The notes beneath the pieces are model-generated. The model worked only from the letters and a program-made list of their open reading frames with translations, was not told where the DNA came from and searched no databases. Below are positions 21,087 to 32,895 of a DNA stretch of 64,000 nt, in pieces. The DNA lies in contig OZ025256.1 of assembly GCA_964019135.1 (NCBI GenBank), positions 2,604,001 through 2,668,000 on the forward strand, read 5' to 3'. Each line of letters starts with the position of its first letter. Within the stretch, counting starts at the first letter, position 1. Position numbers and translations under genes: made by a program. The DNA comes from Arenicola marina. Taxonomy: Eukaryota > Annelida > Polychaeta > Arenicolidae.

Positions 21087-21286
21087 NNNNNNNNNNNNNN
21101 NNNNNNNNNNNNNNNNNNNNNNNNNNNNNNNNNNNNNNNNNNNNNNNNNNNNNNNNNNNNNNNNNNNNNNNNNNNNNNNNNNNNNNNNNNNNNNNNNNNN
21201 NNNNNNNNNNNNNNNNNNNNNNNNNNNNNNNNNNNNNNNNNNNNNNNNNNNNNNNNNNNNNNNNNNNNNNNNNNNNNNNNNNNNNN
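21087..21286. other. Assembly gap (200 N)
   Basis: Exactly 200 N, a fixed-size placeholder typical of scaffolding rather than a measured gap. Proteins of X residues predicted across it are meaningless. It begins about 110 bp to the right of the candidate N-terminal exon, so an upstream exon or the promoter could be missing. Confidence 0.99.
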
Positions 21287-21440
21287 AGAACGCTATCGTT
21301 CAACCTGCCAACGAACGAGTGGACAACGGAGTCATGGACCAAACGAAAGGAAAGGTTGGTTGTTTTTGGCCACGTCGGTCCACATAACTCCTAAAGTGGG
21401 TTGATAAACCCTTCCTGGAAAGTAAAATGCGGTTAGCTGA

Positions 21441-21528
21441 AACGTTCCAAATGCAGGACACAGGGCGCGAACACACGACCTGTTTATCTGCAGCTCAGCG
21501 TGCTGACCACTTGCATTAGGGAGACTCC
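21441..21528 (-). mobile_element. tRNA-like SINE fragment of a second family
   Basis: Read on minus, it has an A-box-like stretch (TGCAAGTGGTCAGCA) and a B-box-like GTGTTCGCGCCC with tRNA-like spacing. The plus-strand words GAACACACGACCTGTTTATC and TGCAGC closely resemble the 35-bp satellite monomer at 1682-3130. Confidence 0.5.
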
Positions 21529-21626
21529 CATCCAGCCAACCGAAACAGCGCAAACGGACAAGCCAGTGCTGTATGCATAGATGTTATTGTGAGGTGACCC
21601 ACTCAGTGGCATGCCTTGAGGAATCT

Positions 21627-22566
21627 CCAGCTATCAGACAGATACAGTCGGAACGCACGGATCCAGCTATCAGACAGATACCGTCGGAACGCATGAATCC
21701 AGTTATCAGACAGATATAGTCAGAATGCATGGAACCAGCTACCATACAGATGCAGTCAAAACGCATGGATCCAGCTACCATACAGATGCAGTCAGAACGC
21801 ATGGACCCGCATGGATCCAGCTACCATACAGATGCAGTCAGAACGCATGGACCCAACTACCATACAGATGCAGTCAGAACGCATGGACTCAGCTGCCATA
21901 CATATGCAGTCAGAACGCATGGATCGAGCTACCATACAGATGCAGTCAGAACGCATGGACCCAGCTACCATACAGATGCAGTCAGAACGCATGGACCCAG
22001 CTACCATACAGATGCAGTCAGAACGCATGGACCCAACTACCATACAGATGCAGTCAGAACGCATGGACCCAACTACCATACAGATGCAGTCAGAACGCAT
22101 GGACCCAGCTACGATACAGATGCAGTCAGAACGCATGGACCCAGCTACCATACAGATGCAGTCAGAAGGCATGGACCCAGCTACCATACAGATGCAGTCA
22201 GAACGCATGGACCCAGCTACCATACAGATGCAGTCAGAACGCATGGACCCAGCTACCATACAGATGCAGTCAGAACGCATGGACCCAGCTACCATACAGA
22301 TGCAGTCAGAACGCATGGACCCAGCTACCATACAGATGCAGTCAGAACGCATGGACCCAGCTACCATTCAGATGCAGTCAGAACGCATGGACCCGGCTAC
22401 CATACAGATGCAGTCAGAACGCATGGATCCAGCTACCATACAGATGCAGTCAGAACGCATGGACCCAGCTACCATACAGATGCAGTCAGAACGCATGGAC
22501 CCAGCTACCATACAGATGCAGTCAGAACGCATGGACCCAGCTGCCATACAGATGCAGTCAGAACGC
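21627..22566. repeat. 36-bp tandem satellite, about 26 copies
   Basis: Very regular units of GAACGCATGGACCCAGCTAC plus CATACAGATGCAGTCA. The first three units are more diverged (CTATCAGACAGATA), and one 10-bp slip occurs near 21797-21810. As 36 is divisible by 3, three plus frames and one minus frame stay open for 190-290 codons with 12-residue repeats (RMDPATIQMQSE, AWTQLPYRCSQN). There is no start context, splice signal or non-repeat domain, so I treat the frames as by-products. Confidence 0.95.
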
Positions 22567-23230
22567 AAGTATCAGGATATAATACAGGTGCAAGAAAATG
22601 AAGATCTTTCTCGAAGACAAAATCAGAGGACGACATGTAAAGATAACTGACAGACAAGAAGCTACAGTATTAGAACGATCAAACACGGTGTGGACTTGAG
22701 AGCAATGTTGATTACTTTGCCACTTGGGCCATAGTGGGAGACCCGGGGACGCCGCTATGAGCAGCATGCCTCGAAGGTCAAACAATTCGTCTGGCCGTCA
22801 CCGACCCGAGACCGACAGCTTACATAGGAAATCACTTATCGCGTTCCGAGTGGAGAAATCAGGCCGCAGTGCACTTCGGCAATGCTATTAATATAGCTGT
22901 ACACCACATGTTGTTATATAAACCTTGGGCCCAGCAGGGGGCTTAATGCTATTCAGACAATAATTCTCTCCGAAGTATCAATAATTGCCTCGTAGAAATG
23001 ATCTGAATACACATTATTTGACCCGACCTTTACTTTTACTTTTACTTTAATAAAATGCATACATTCTTGTATCTTATCTTAAATTGGATTTGAAACAAGC
23101 GTCAACCAATGCCCACAGTTTGATGACGTAGAGCTCAAGAACGCCACTTAGCTGGGTAACTGCATATAACAGTCTGACAGAATACGTCTCTGCGAAACAT
23201 TTCCTTTTAATTGTTGTACGCTAGAGAATT
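22567..23230. other. No feature recognised
   Basis: Unique-looking DNA with a short TTTTAC microsatellite at about 23030-23049. Confidence 0.5.
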
Positions 23231-23244
23231 AACTTCATGCAAGA

Positions 23245-23498
23245 TTGGTTGGTTATTCAGAACGCTTCAACCACTTTTGGTCATATCGCGTCAATGGAGA
23301 AGGAAGGAAGAGTGGAGCCATGTCCCCGGGGGTAACCCGCTACTCTTTACGAAGAAAGACATGGGATCTTTATCCTGCGATCACACAGACATGGTCACAG
23401 CAGGGCTCGAACCACCGACCCACGTGCCGTTAGGCTATCAGGTGACCAGAGCACTCAATGCGAGTGGTCTAGCCCACTGAGCTGTCGCGCCGGCCCCG
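23245..23498 (-). mobile_element. tRNA-derived SINE with perfect 14-bp target duplication
   Basis: AACTTCATGCAAGA flanks the element at 23231-23244 and 23499-23512. Between them is a 254-bp minus-oriented SINE: tail TTGGTTGGTTATTCAG, GGTCATATCGCGTCAATGG, GGGGGTAACCCGCTACTCTT, GCAGGGCTCGAACCACCGAC (reversed B box) and tRNA-like head ending GAGCTGTCGCGCCGGCCCCG. A clean target duplication is the hallmark of LINE-mediated retroposition and defines the element ends for the family. Confidence 0.95.
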
Positions 23499-23512
23499 AA
23501 CTTCATGCAAGA

Positions 23513-24165
23513 AGGTGGACCTCAATAAATGACCTCCACATTTTTTTTTACCTCTAAACATTTCAAACGTTTCCCATGGAAGCTGTTGTTGCATGAGCTG
23601 CTTTAATCCGTCCTGATAAGTGCTGTATCGTAGTGGTTGGTAAGGGGGTCATGAACGATGTGTGCTATCATCGCGTTTGCATTAATATTGCAATGAAATA
23701 GTCTGATGGACATGGGGAATTTAATTAGAGCGGCGTTTCAAATGCACTTTTGTTATAAAGAGCTACACTGGACAAACTTAAATTATTGTATTACAATTTA
23801 CAATTACAATTTATTAACATGCATTCCTGTAACGAACAATAAATATTGATTAATACCCGGGGAGGGGGGTGGGGGAGGTTGGAGGTATCCCTGCACCCAA
23901 ATTGTTCACTAAACCCTAAGACCCCCCCCCCCCCCCCTGTTGCCCACCGTGTTTCGCAATCCCGGCTCCAACCATGTAGGGGACGGTACTGGTTAGCAGC
24001 CTTAATGCAGTCATTTTGCAACGCCGCCATCTTGTGAGAAGGACGCTCGCAGGGGGGTGGAGACTCCTACCGACTGGTATTATCGCCCGATGGGATACGG
24101 CATATTGTGTTCAGAGGTTAAATATTTGTCCCATCACTCAGGCTTGCCCTCTCCCTGCCTCTTCC
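23513..24165. other. No gene; C and G runs
   Basis: G-rich stretch near 23862-23880 and a C run at about 23923-23937. No exon recognised. Confidence 0.5.
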
Positions 24166-24460
24166 CGCCCTGTGCCCCCCCCCCCCACCCCCTCGCTCCG
24201 CCCGCCTGCCTGCAGTCCATCCCCACCGTCCACCCCAACCCCAACCCCAACCCCACCGTCCACCCCAACCCCAACCCCCACCACCCACACCGACCGACAA
24301 CCCCGCAAGACACGACGTAACCTTGTACGGCGTCACTGTCCTCTCTATTACCCACCCCCCCCCCCCCCCAAGTTCCGCGAGCCCCCGCCCCTTCCTCCAT
24401 CAGCCCCTCCTCTAACCCCACCCCCCACTCTACCCAGCGAACCCCCGGTAGGCCTACATT
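24166..24460. repeat. C-rich low-complexity tract
   Basis: Dominated by C runs with CCCCAACCCCAACCCC and CACCGTCCA repeats at 24225-24275. Proline-rich open frames are compositional. Confidence 0.8.
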
Positions 24461-26399
24461 TGCTGCGGTCTCCTTCCCAGCCAACTTGACTATTTTCGTT
24501 GACTACCATCCCCTAATATCGCTCTTGCCTCCATCAGCAGCCAACACACTCACCCAGTTCCGCATCGTGTATCGATTGTCCAAAAAATGGGGAGGGAAGA
24601 AGGTAGGGCAAGGGGGGGGGGGAGCGTGGGCGGGTGTGGCAGCGGCGGCCCGGGGCCTAATATCGGAGAACCCCTGAGGTGGACGAGTGTAGGGTGGGGG
24701 AGGGGAGAGGGGAGAGGGGTGATGGGGGTGTGGGTGGGGTGGGGCGGTAGGGTAAATAGCCGGGCCATCACAAACACGAGTCGCATGGAGCGACGTGTTT
24801 CTGTCGATGACAATTACAGCCCCAAGAGGGTCCAGCTAGCATGGGGCGACCCCCAAGGAGGCAAGACAGGCGGGGGCGGGGTACGTGGGACATGAAGATG
24901 GCAAAGGGGGAGGGGGAGGCGGGGGGGGGGGGGAGGGGGCGGCACCCAACTAGGGCCAGTTACTGGAAGGTCAAGGCCGTTACTATCCGTCCCCGTTAGC
25001 GCAGTGATATTTGTTCCCGGCGTATGAATACATCTCGTTGTTTCTCGCTCTCCCAGGTCGCGGCAAAATGGTCGGTCGGTCAGTCAAAAGATGTCCACCG
25101 AGTGAGTGTATCGTTAGGATGAGTACAGTGCCAACATTAATTCAAGCCGGGAAATTATTGTGATTCCGAATACTACCACCAGGGGCGTGAGATTGACCAA
25201 AAAGGGTTACGACGTGCGCCATCTTCAGTCTTATTGGGTCTTATTCCGGCTATGTATTGTCTTACTTTCCCAGAGATGTAAGTAGTACCTATGAACAGTG
25301 GCTAATCCTACAGAGCGATATATTCGGTTGACTTGATACTTGGAGTTCGGTTTATCAAGGTAAAACCATATCGGGACCTGGAGAAAGGTTCAGGATTGAT
25401 TTCGGTTTACTGTTGGCAGGTTCCACTGTATACGAAGTGGACAATGATGTTGGATACGACACCCCGGGTACAGTGTGTAATTGGCTTGCTATAAGGAGAG
25501 AATATAATGATATTCGGTGGCAATATATGTTATACCCTGTTATACAGTACAGCTAGAATGGGATCAATACCATAGATTTATCTATCCTTAAAATGCACCA
25601 ATTATAATGGCATAATTTTCTGCATTTTTGTAACATTCCATCAAGTGTCATGCATATATAACCGGCTTAAATGTAAAGACGATTTGGCTTCTAATGTTAC
25701 ACATTTCCCAACCATAGAATGTATTTAATCCAACCTCCCCCCCCCAAGAAAAACTACGTCACTGAATCGATATATAGCGGTATATGCCGATGGAACTTTT
25801 AATATTTACTGCGGCCCGGCAAAAAAGTTTAAACTCTTCCAACCAGAAACAGCACTTTTCTCTTCTGGTCATAAAAGTATCAAATCATATTGCGCGATAA
25901 TTGTTGTATACGTGATATTCGAGATATCATATCAAACACTTAAGGTCCGACCTCTTGAAGCCAATTCTTCTTGCTTGGGTCCCGCAATGACAGTTCCTAT
26001 CTATATTCTGACCAAAGCTAATCCCGTCTTCCTTCATCCTACCCCCCCCCCACCACCCCCCGCACTTCCCCCCCCCATCCACCCCGCCTGCCATGAACCT
26101 CAGCACGCCTCACCGTCCTCACTGTCGCTTCTCCATCCAATGATCTCCAGGCATTGATATTAATGGGAGGGTCCTCATCCCATTTATGAGAAGCAGCCTC
26201 TACGATTGTGCGTTCTGGTTCTACATTTTCCATTTCCGTATTCCTTTCCCTCGGTCTGATGGATAGAACAGGTCTGATATCATATCGTGCTCAAGAAGGG
26301 CCGTCGTGGCGCCACCTTCTGGCCATCGGAGGGCACTTTTTTTTCATTGTAAGCTTTAATGTGGCAAACGAGACACAAACGCGCGTCAGATTTTGTCCG
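24461..26399. other. No gene; G-rich and C-rich patches
   Basis: 24590-24950 is G-rich with several long G runs; 25736-25746 and 26041-26080 carry C runs. The rest is unique-looking without a recognised exon. Confidence 0.45.
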
Positions 26400-26745
26400 C
26401 CTCCCCCCCCCCCCCATCCTCAATCTCTATCCGTCTCTTTCGCGTTCTCTCCTTTGTCTTTCTTCTTCTGTCTGTCGTTGTCCCTCTCTCTGTCGTTCTC
26501 TTTTCTCCGGCTATGCCTATTCCACTCTTCATCTCGCTCCCTCTCGCTTTCTCTGGCTTTGCCTCTTCCTTGGTCTGTCTCTCTCCCTCTCTCTTTCTTT
26601 GACTTTGCCTCTCCTTCTTTTATTCTCCGGCGTTATCTCTTCCTGTCTCTGTCTCTCCCCCTCTCAATCTCCCTCTCCCTAACCTTTTTCGCCTCCCCCT
26701 CTCTCGCTCTTGCTCTGCCTCTGTGCCCCCCCCCCCACTCCCCTC
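26400..26745. repeat. CT-rich low-complexity tract
   Basis: Pyrimidine-rich plus strand (CTCTCTC, TCTGTC words) bracketed by two C runs. Ser/Leu/Pro open frames here are compositional. Confidence 0.85.
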
Positions 26746-27228
26746 TCTCGGTACAGTGAACTAACAACGACATGGTAAGTAGGTTTGCGGGGGTACAAGG
26801 TACAGCAATAAACATGAGGCTATCCGCCGGCGATCGTCGTTTCCTGTGAACCCAGTACACAACCAGGACTGAAAGGTGACTTCAGTTATCTCGTTCCCAT
26901 GCCATGGAATGCACAGCCACAACCACAACAACCACCAGCAAGGAACCTCCGTTTTCAAGCGCAAAATTATCCTCCTCGGCAAAAGTTGTGTCGGCAGAGT
27001 TTTTTTTTATGCAAGCGGAGATAACATTAATTCACTTAATTCACGAGTTGGTTCTTTGTGTAAAGCTGTGGAGTGTAGAATATTGTGGCATTGATGGCTT
27101 ATTGGTGCCTGTGTTTATATCGCCCCATCAACAAACCACTCAGTGTATGTTAGATTCCTTCATGGAGTACTTTGGCGGGACTACAGCCCTGTCGGTTGTA
27201 GTTAAATGTGACCCAATGCCATCACAGT
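26746..27228. other. No confirmed gene; weak plus-strand open frames
   Basis: Two overlapping plus frames (26876-27094 and 26904-27230) cover this spacer. The first includes VFKRKIILLGKSCVGRV, superficially like a small-GTPase P-loop, but the lysine is replaced by Arg, Val follows, and nothing GTPase-like comes after. I do not call a gene. Confidence 0.35.
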
Positions 27229-27540
27229 GAAAGTGAAAGCAAAGTTCAATCCGTCCCCTCATCACAACCACAACCCGTCTTCACGTCACAATCTCAATCC
27301 GTTTTCTTGCCACAATCACAATATGTCTTCTCGCCACAATCAAAACCAGTCTTCTCGTCACAATCAAAATCCTCCTTCTCGTCGCAATCACAATCCGTCT
27401 TCTCGCCACAGTCCCAATCCGTCTTCTCGCCACAGTCCCAATCCGTCTTCTTGCCACAATCACAATCCATCTTCTCGTCACAATCACTATCCGCCCTCTC
27501 GCCACAATCACAACAGTCTTCTCGTTATTGCTTCTCATCA
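27229..27540. repeat. 24-bp tandem array, about 13 copies
   Basis: Units of CCGTCTTCTCGCCACAATCA plus CAAT, moderately diverged. The 24-bp period keeps frames open and yields octapeptides such as SSRHNHNP; no flanking domain supports translation. Confidence 0.9.
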
Positions 27541-27608
27541 TCTTCTTGAATCCTACTGTCAAAAAGATTTACCGGAAACACTTTCAAACTGTACCAGAAA
27601 TCACGTGT

Positions 27609-27752
27609 TGTTTCGTTATTTAGTTAGCTAGGATCGCCGATTCATCAAATACCTTCCGCGTAAGTCGACCAAGTGATATATTTCGTTAGTTAGTTAGCTA
27701 GGATCTCCGGATTCATCAAATAACTTCCGCGTAAGTAAATCAAGCGATACAC
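27609..27752. repeat. Tandem duplication, about 70 bp
   Basis: GTTAGCTAGGATC, ATTCATCAAATA and CTTCCGCGTAAGT each occur twice, about 70 bp apart, followed by AAGTGATA or AAGCGATA. Both copies retain a donor-like GTAAGT. Confidence 0.8.
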
Positions 27753-28328
27753 CATTAGTACCACTGGTAGAAAGCTCCGCCGCCGAAACGATACGACCTG
27801 CGGAGAACCTATATCTCAGGACCGCTCTAAAAAGCAAACAGATATAATAGGAGTCACGCGCTCCTTTCACCGAAGAGGTGAACCGGCCCACGGGGAGATG
27901 AAAAACGAGTGCGTTCGCTTCTTCTCCTTTTGTTTATTACAGGTCTTAAGCTGCGGAGTTTGTTATCACTCCGTCACGTGCCTGGGGATGGCTAGTCAAC
28001 TGATTTGCAAGATGATCGGGTAGACAGTGCTGTAGATCGGCTGGGTAGGCGGCATCAGTGGAGTGTGGGGAGAAGGCGGGGGGAGGGGGGGGGCAGGGGG
28101 GGAGGGAGGACGGGTAGAATGATGAAATGAACAACAAGGCCCCCCGAGATGAACAAACATGGTTGTTTTCGGCATTAAGTATGGGAACTGAGTGAAACTC
28201 TAGGCGATGTAGGTATAATAAATTAGGTTACATTAAATACAGTAGACGGGATGTGGGCTGTTTTTACTGGGATGTTTTCATCTCTGTGCGTCCGGTCGTG
28301 ACAACGAGAAGGGTTAAGGCGCCTAGGA
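27753..28328. other. No feature recognised
   Basis: Unique-looking DNA with a G-rich patch at about 28077-28105. Confidence 0.5.
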
Positions 28329-28395
28329 GTCATGTCTCTAGCAGTAATCCCCTACTCTGCGAAGAAAGACGTGAGGTCTCTATTCGGTACACACA
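28329..28395 (-). mobile_element. SINE remnant
   Basis: GTCATGTCTCTAGCAGTAAT, CCCCTACTCTGCGAAGAAAG and ACGTGAGGTCTCTATTC match the middle of the SINE family with substitutions. Confidence 0.6.
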
Positions 28396-28494
28396 TCTAA
28401 GTTGAGGGATTTGTACAGATTGGGCTCGACACAGGCACCGGCCCTCTTGGGCTGGACTGCACGAACACACTCGACAATAACCGGTGGTAAAGGT

Positions 28495-28800
28495 TATTGG
28501 CTTATGAAAGTCCTTGATTTATAACGTTGACTGACTTAGAAAGGTGATGGACTTGTAAAAGTCATTGATCTATAAGGGTGACTGACGTATGAGTGTGAGT
28601 GATAGGTGAAGGTCACTGACTTATGGAGGTGATTGACTCATGAACGTGATGGATTTAACAAGGTCTTGGGATTCAAGAAGGTTGTGAATTTATCACGATT
28701 GCTGACATATAACGGTGACTGACTTATAACGGTGATATGTGAAGGTCATAGGTTTATAATGGAGACTGGCTTATTAAGAGGATTGATAAAAGTCATATAT
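28495..28800. repeat. Degenerate short-period repeat (about 17 bp)
   Basis: Words such as GGTGACTGACTTATAA recur irregularly (for example near 28530, 28580, 28610, 28710). It leads into the 34-bp satellite. Confidence 0.6.
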
Positions 28801-28829
28801 ATATAAGTTTTACGTATTTATGAAAGTAA

Positions 28830-29560
28830 TCAAATTACTGAGGCGAAGTACTGAGGTGACGTCTTAATAAAGGTAATCAAATTACCGAGGTGGCGTCTTA
28901 ATGAAGGTTATCCAATTACCGAGGTGACGTCTTAATGAAGGTAATCAAATTACTGAGGTGGCCTGTCAATGAAGGTAATCCAATAACCGAGGTTACGTCT
29001 TAATGAAGGTAATCAAATTATCGAGGTGACGTCTTAATGAAGGTAATCAAATTATCGAGGTGACGTCTTCATGAAGGGAATCACATTATAGAGGTGACGT
29101 CTTAATGAAGGTAATCAAATTACCAAGGTGACGTCTTAATGAAGGTAATCGAATTACCGAGGTGATGTCTTAATGAAGATATTCAAATTACCGAGGTGGC
29201 GTCTTAATGAGGGTTATCAAGTTACCGAGGTGAAGTCTTCATGACTGTAATCAAATTATCGAGGGGGCGTCTTAATGAGGGTTATCAAATTACCGAGGTG
29301 AAGTCTTCATGACTGTAATCAAATTACCGAGGTGACGTCTTAATGAAGGAAATCAAATTGCCGAGGTGACATCTTTATGACGATAATGTAAATTACCGAG
29401 GTGACGTCTTTATTGAAGGTTACCAAATTACCGAGTTGACGTCTTAATGAAGGTAATCAAATTACCGAGGTGACATCTTTATGAAGGTAATCAAATTACC
29501 GAAGTGACGTCATTAGGACGGTAATTAAATTACCGAGGTGACGGCTTGAGGAAGATGATA
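28830..29560. repeat. 34-bp tandem satellite, about 21 copies
   Basis: Units of GAGGTGACGTCTTAATGAAG plus GTAATCAAATTACC. Each has a TGACGTC core and an internal palindrome-like GTAAT...ATTAC. Moderate divergence between units. Confidence 0.92.
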
Positions 29561-30753
29561 CTTCTCGTGAAGGGGAAACGATTCACATGTTAGAAGTTCG
29601 TGTGATGGGTGAAGTAAATTCCTTGAATCCAGCGGGCTTGCACAGGTAGGGTAGAAAGGCGGGGGGGGGGGGGGGGGGTGGTCGGATGTAGCATACTTGT
29701 TCTACATGGCTGTAGAGGCGGAAAGGTAGTTATCGACAACAGAAAGCAAGGTGGCTTTCTTCAGGAACACAGTCAGCTGAAGCGTGCCAATAGCGAGCGC
29801 GTGTATTGATTCATCCGCTCTCGCTTGCTTGACTTCTCCGTGAAAGCATCCGGGAAGAGTTAAGATGTACGTTTTCTAAGACGAACTATCACTTTGCTTC
29901 ACTCAGCAAGCACGGTTCATCTACCGTTTGACATCACAAGCAGCCTGACTGCCGGTCGGGCAGCTGTGTAAACGGCCCCCTAGGGCAGGATGGCGGAGAG
30001 AGAAACAAAGGCCGATCACGTGACGAAACTGTGTGCTTTGATCCTTGTGATGCGCTATACTAGAAAGTTATACAGAGGAAATGGTTTGTACTAGAAATAC
30101 TAAAGTGGAAGGGGTGCCTTTTAGTAGGTAACATGTCGCATCATCAAAGGACTCTCGGGTCGGGTATAACATAATTGCAATGTTCAATGCCACTACTGCC
30201 AGCAACAACATAGTTTAATGTAATTTGTATTCTCGAATTTACTTGGCAGCGGCCCATTATGACACCCGGAGCGTTATGAAGCCATTTCGCACTCCGCGAG
30301 TGGTTTGCGTCATAAAATCCATAATGACATAGCTTCTACTGAGAGACGGGGTTGTCTCGCCACAGATCTCCTATTTTATCCGAGCACCGAACGCTTGGAC
30401 GGGATGAGGGAGACTTGTGCTGAGATAAACCGAACCAATGTCATATGCATATTAAGGTACTTTCAATAATTGGTAAAGACCTATGATCAGGGTTTGCCAA
30501 ACATAATGCAACATAATTCATGCACAAACAAACGCGCGTCGATCCCAATCGACCGGTCAACTCCGTCATGTCGGTTAACGGTTTATGAGGTCTCCTGTTC
30601 ATAGCACGTCGTCATCAGATTAAGTTATGCTTCTGGTATAGGAGTAAGTTAACTAGGATATGTATGTGCATTGGCAAACATTTTGATCACGCCGTTAAGG
30701 GACTCACTGCTTTTATTCCCAAATTTGAACCTCACCATGCAAAACGACAAACT
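29561..30753. other. No gene; 18-nt G run
   Basis: G run at 29661-29678, the longest I counted. The remainder is unique-looking with no exon recognised. Confidence 0.5.
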
Positions 30754-31924
30754 AAACTGCAGCCTGAATTCTGGCGTAACTCGCTATTAGACTGCAGCCT
30801 GAGTGCTGACGTAACTCGCCATGGAGTGCAGCCTGAATACTGACGTAACTCGACATAACACTGCAGCCTGAGTACTGGCGTAACTCGCCATAGGACTGCA
30901 GCCTGAGTGCTGACGTAACTCGCCATGGAGTGCAGCCTGAATACTGACGTAACTCGACATAACACTGCAGCCTGAGTACTGGCGTAACTCGCCATAGGAC
31001 TGCAGCCTGAGTACTGATCTAAGTCGCCATAAGATTGCAGCCTGAGTACTGACACACGTAACTCGCCATAGAGTTGCAGCCGGAGTACTCACGTAACTCG
31101 CCATTAGGCTGCAGCCTGAGTACTGACACACGTAAGTCACCATAGAGCTGCAGCCTGAGTACTAACGTAACTCGCCATAAGACTGCAGCTTGAGTACTGA
31201 CGTAACTCGCCATAAGACTGCAGCCTGAGTACTGACGTAACTCGCCATAGAGCTGCAGCCTGAGTACTGACGTAACTCGCCATACGGTAGCAACCAGAGT
31301 TCTTACGTAATTCGCCATAGAGCTGCAGCCTGAGTACTGACGTAACTCGCCATAAGACTGCAGCCTGAGCACTGGCGTAACTCGCCATAAGACTGTAGCC
31401 AGAGTACTGACGTAATTCGCCATAAAACTGTAGCCTGAGTACTGACGTAATTGGCCATAAAGCTGCAGCCTGAGTACTGACGTAACTTGCCATAAGACTG
31501 TAGCCAGAGTACTGACGTAATTCGCCATAGGACTGCAGCCTGAGTACTGGCGTAACTCGCCATAAGACTGTAGCCAAAGTACTGACGTAACTCGCCATAA
31601 GACTGTAGCCTGAGTACTGGCGTAACTCGCTATAAGACCGTAGCCTGAGTACTGGCGTAACTTGCCATAAGACTGTAGCCAGAGTACAGACGTAACTCGC
31701 CATAAGACTGTAGCCAGAGTACTGACGTAACTCGCCATAAGACTGCAGCCTGAGTACTGGCGTAACTCGCCATAAGACTGCAGCCGGAGTACTGACGTAA
31801 CTCGCCATAAGACTGTAGCCAAAGTACTGACGTAACTCGCCATAAGACTGTAGCCTGAGTACTGGCGTAACTCGCTATAAGACCGTAGCCTGAGTACTGG
31901 CGTAACTTGCCATAAGACTGTAGC
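30754..31924. repeat. 35-bp tandem satellite, about 33 copies, with higher-order repeats
   Basis: Units of GACTGCAGCCTGAGTACTGA plus CGTAACTCGCCATAA. A three-monomer block recurs after 104 bp (30790 and 30894). A block starting CATAAGACTGTAGCCAAAG (31561) recurs after 245 bp (31806, seven monomers) without change for over 100 bp. Because 35 leaves remainder 2 on division by 3 and the minus monomer lacks stops, all minus frames stay open and cycle through one repeated peptide. Confidence 0.95.
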
Positions 31925-32130
31925 AGGTTGAGGATTCCACCACTCATAAGTCCCGCTTCTGTTCTTCGCTCACCTACTGTACAGAGCGGACGGCCCTAGG
32001 TATAACGGTCGGAGGGGGGGGGGGGGGTAACGATAATGGTGCAGGTGATGGGGAGAGGGAGGGGCTGGAGGTGGATGGTAGGTGGGGGATGGATTATGAA
32101 GGATGACAGTGTATATGTGGCGGTGAGGGT

Positions 32131-32164
<34 letters not shown>

Positions 32165-32686
32165 GATGAGGAGGATATAGGGTGCGGATCCAAAAAGCTT
32201 AAAGGGAGACTGAGCAAATGAATCCCTTTCTCCCCTCCACGACTATAGCCGTACGGTGACCGGGGCTACAATCCGGGCTTGCCGGGAGGGATGCCGTCGC
32301 GTTCGCCACGTGAATAATTTACCAGACGGCCTCGCTGGGAGATGGGTTCTCGTAAAATGCTTGCACTTGGACGGCAGTACGACCGTGGGGCGTCCACCAT
32401 CACCACAGATCCACAGCCAGCCCGAGCGACGAGCGACGACAACAGGGTAACCAACAACAGCTCACCAACCCCGGAAGTCACCCAGCGGCTTCTGGTCACG
32501 CGAGGACCGCGGCAAATCTCGCGAGAAGAGCCCAGACGCTCAGATTTAATGGTCTCGGGGTTTATAACGGCTGATTATATAACATCGCTGGAGCGTTTAA
32601 CCGTCAGCCGTGGTAACCGACCCAACGTTTGTTGCAAAAATTACACGGTATAATAAATATATAGTTTATATATGTATTCATTTGTA
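31925..32686. other. No gene; G runs and (GT)n
   Basis: G run near 32016-32027 and a GT run leading into a 17-nt G run at 32147-32163. The plus-strand open frame 32342-32653 has no recognised domain. Confidence 0.45.
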
Positions 32687-32895
32687 GCTTCTATTTATTT
32701 ATGGCCTCTATTTATTTATCGCTTCTATTTATTTATAGCTTCTATTTATTTATGGCTTCTATTTATTTATAGCTTCTATTTATTTACAGCTTTTATTTAC
32801 TTATATTACAGTAAATACATGGTTGATATATTTATTACTTATAGCTTTTATTTATTTATAGCTTTTATTTACTTATAGCTTGTATTCAATTATAG
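32687..32895. repeat. 17-bp AT-rich minisatellite
   Basis: About 12 units of AGCTTCTATTTATTTAT type, degenerating at the right end. The hydrophobic Tyr/Leu/Phe open frame is a by-product. Confidence 0.9.

Noticed and set aside
21031..21394. Open frames spanning the N block
   Set aside because: Residues are unknown because the bases are N; the frame is meaningless. The same applies to 42730-43110.
21725..22650. Three plus-strand frames of 279-290 codons with 12-residue repeats
   Set aside because: The 36-bp monomer is divisible by 3 and stop-free in several frames at once; simultaneous openness in alternative frames indicates composition, not coding.
24225..24290. Interstitial telomere repeat (CCCCAACCCCAACC)
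   Set aside because: The unit is CCCCAA rather than the animal CCCTAA, only a few copies, in a generally C-rich tract.
26876..27094. GTPase-like P-loop in the peptide VFKRKIILLGKSCVGRV
   Set aside because: The catalytic Lys is Arg, the following Ser/Thr is Val, and no downstream GTPase motifs follow in any frame.
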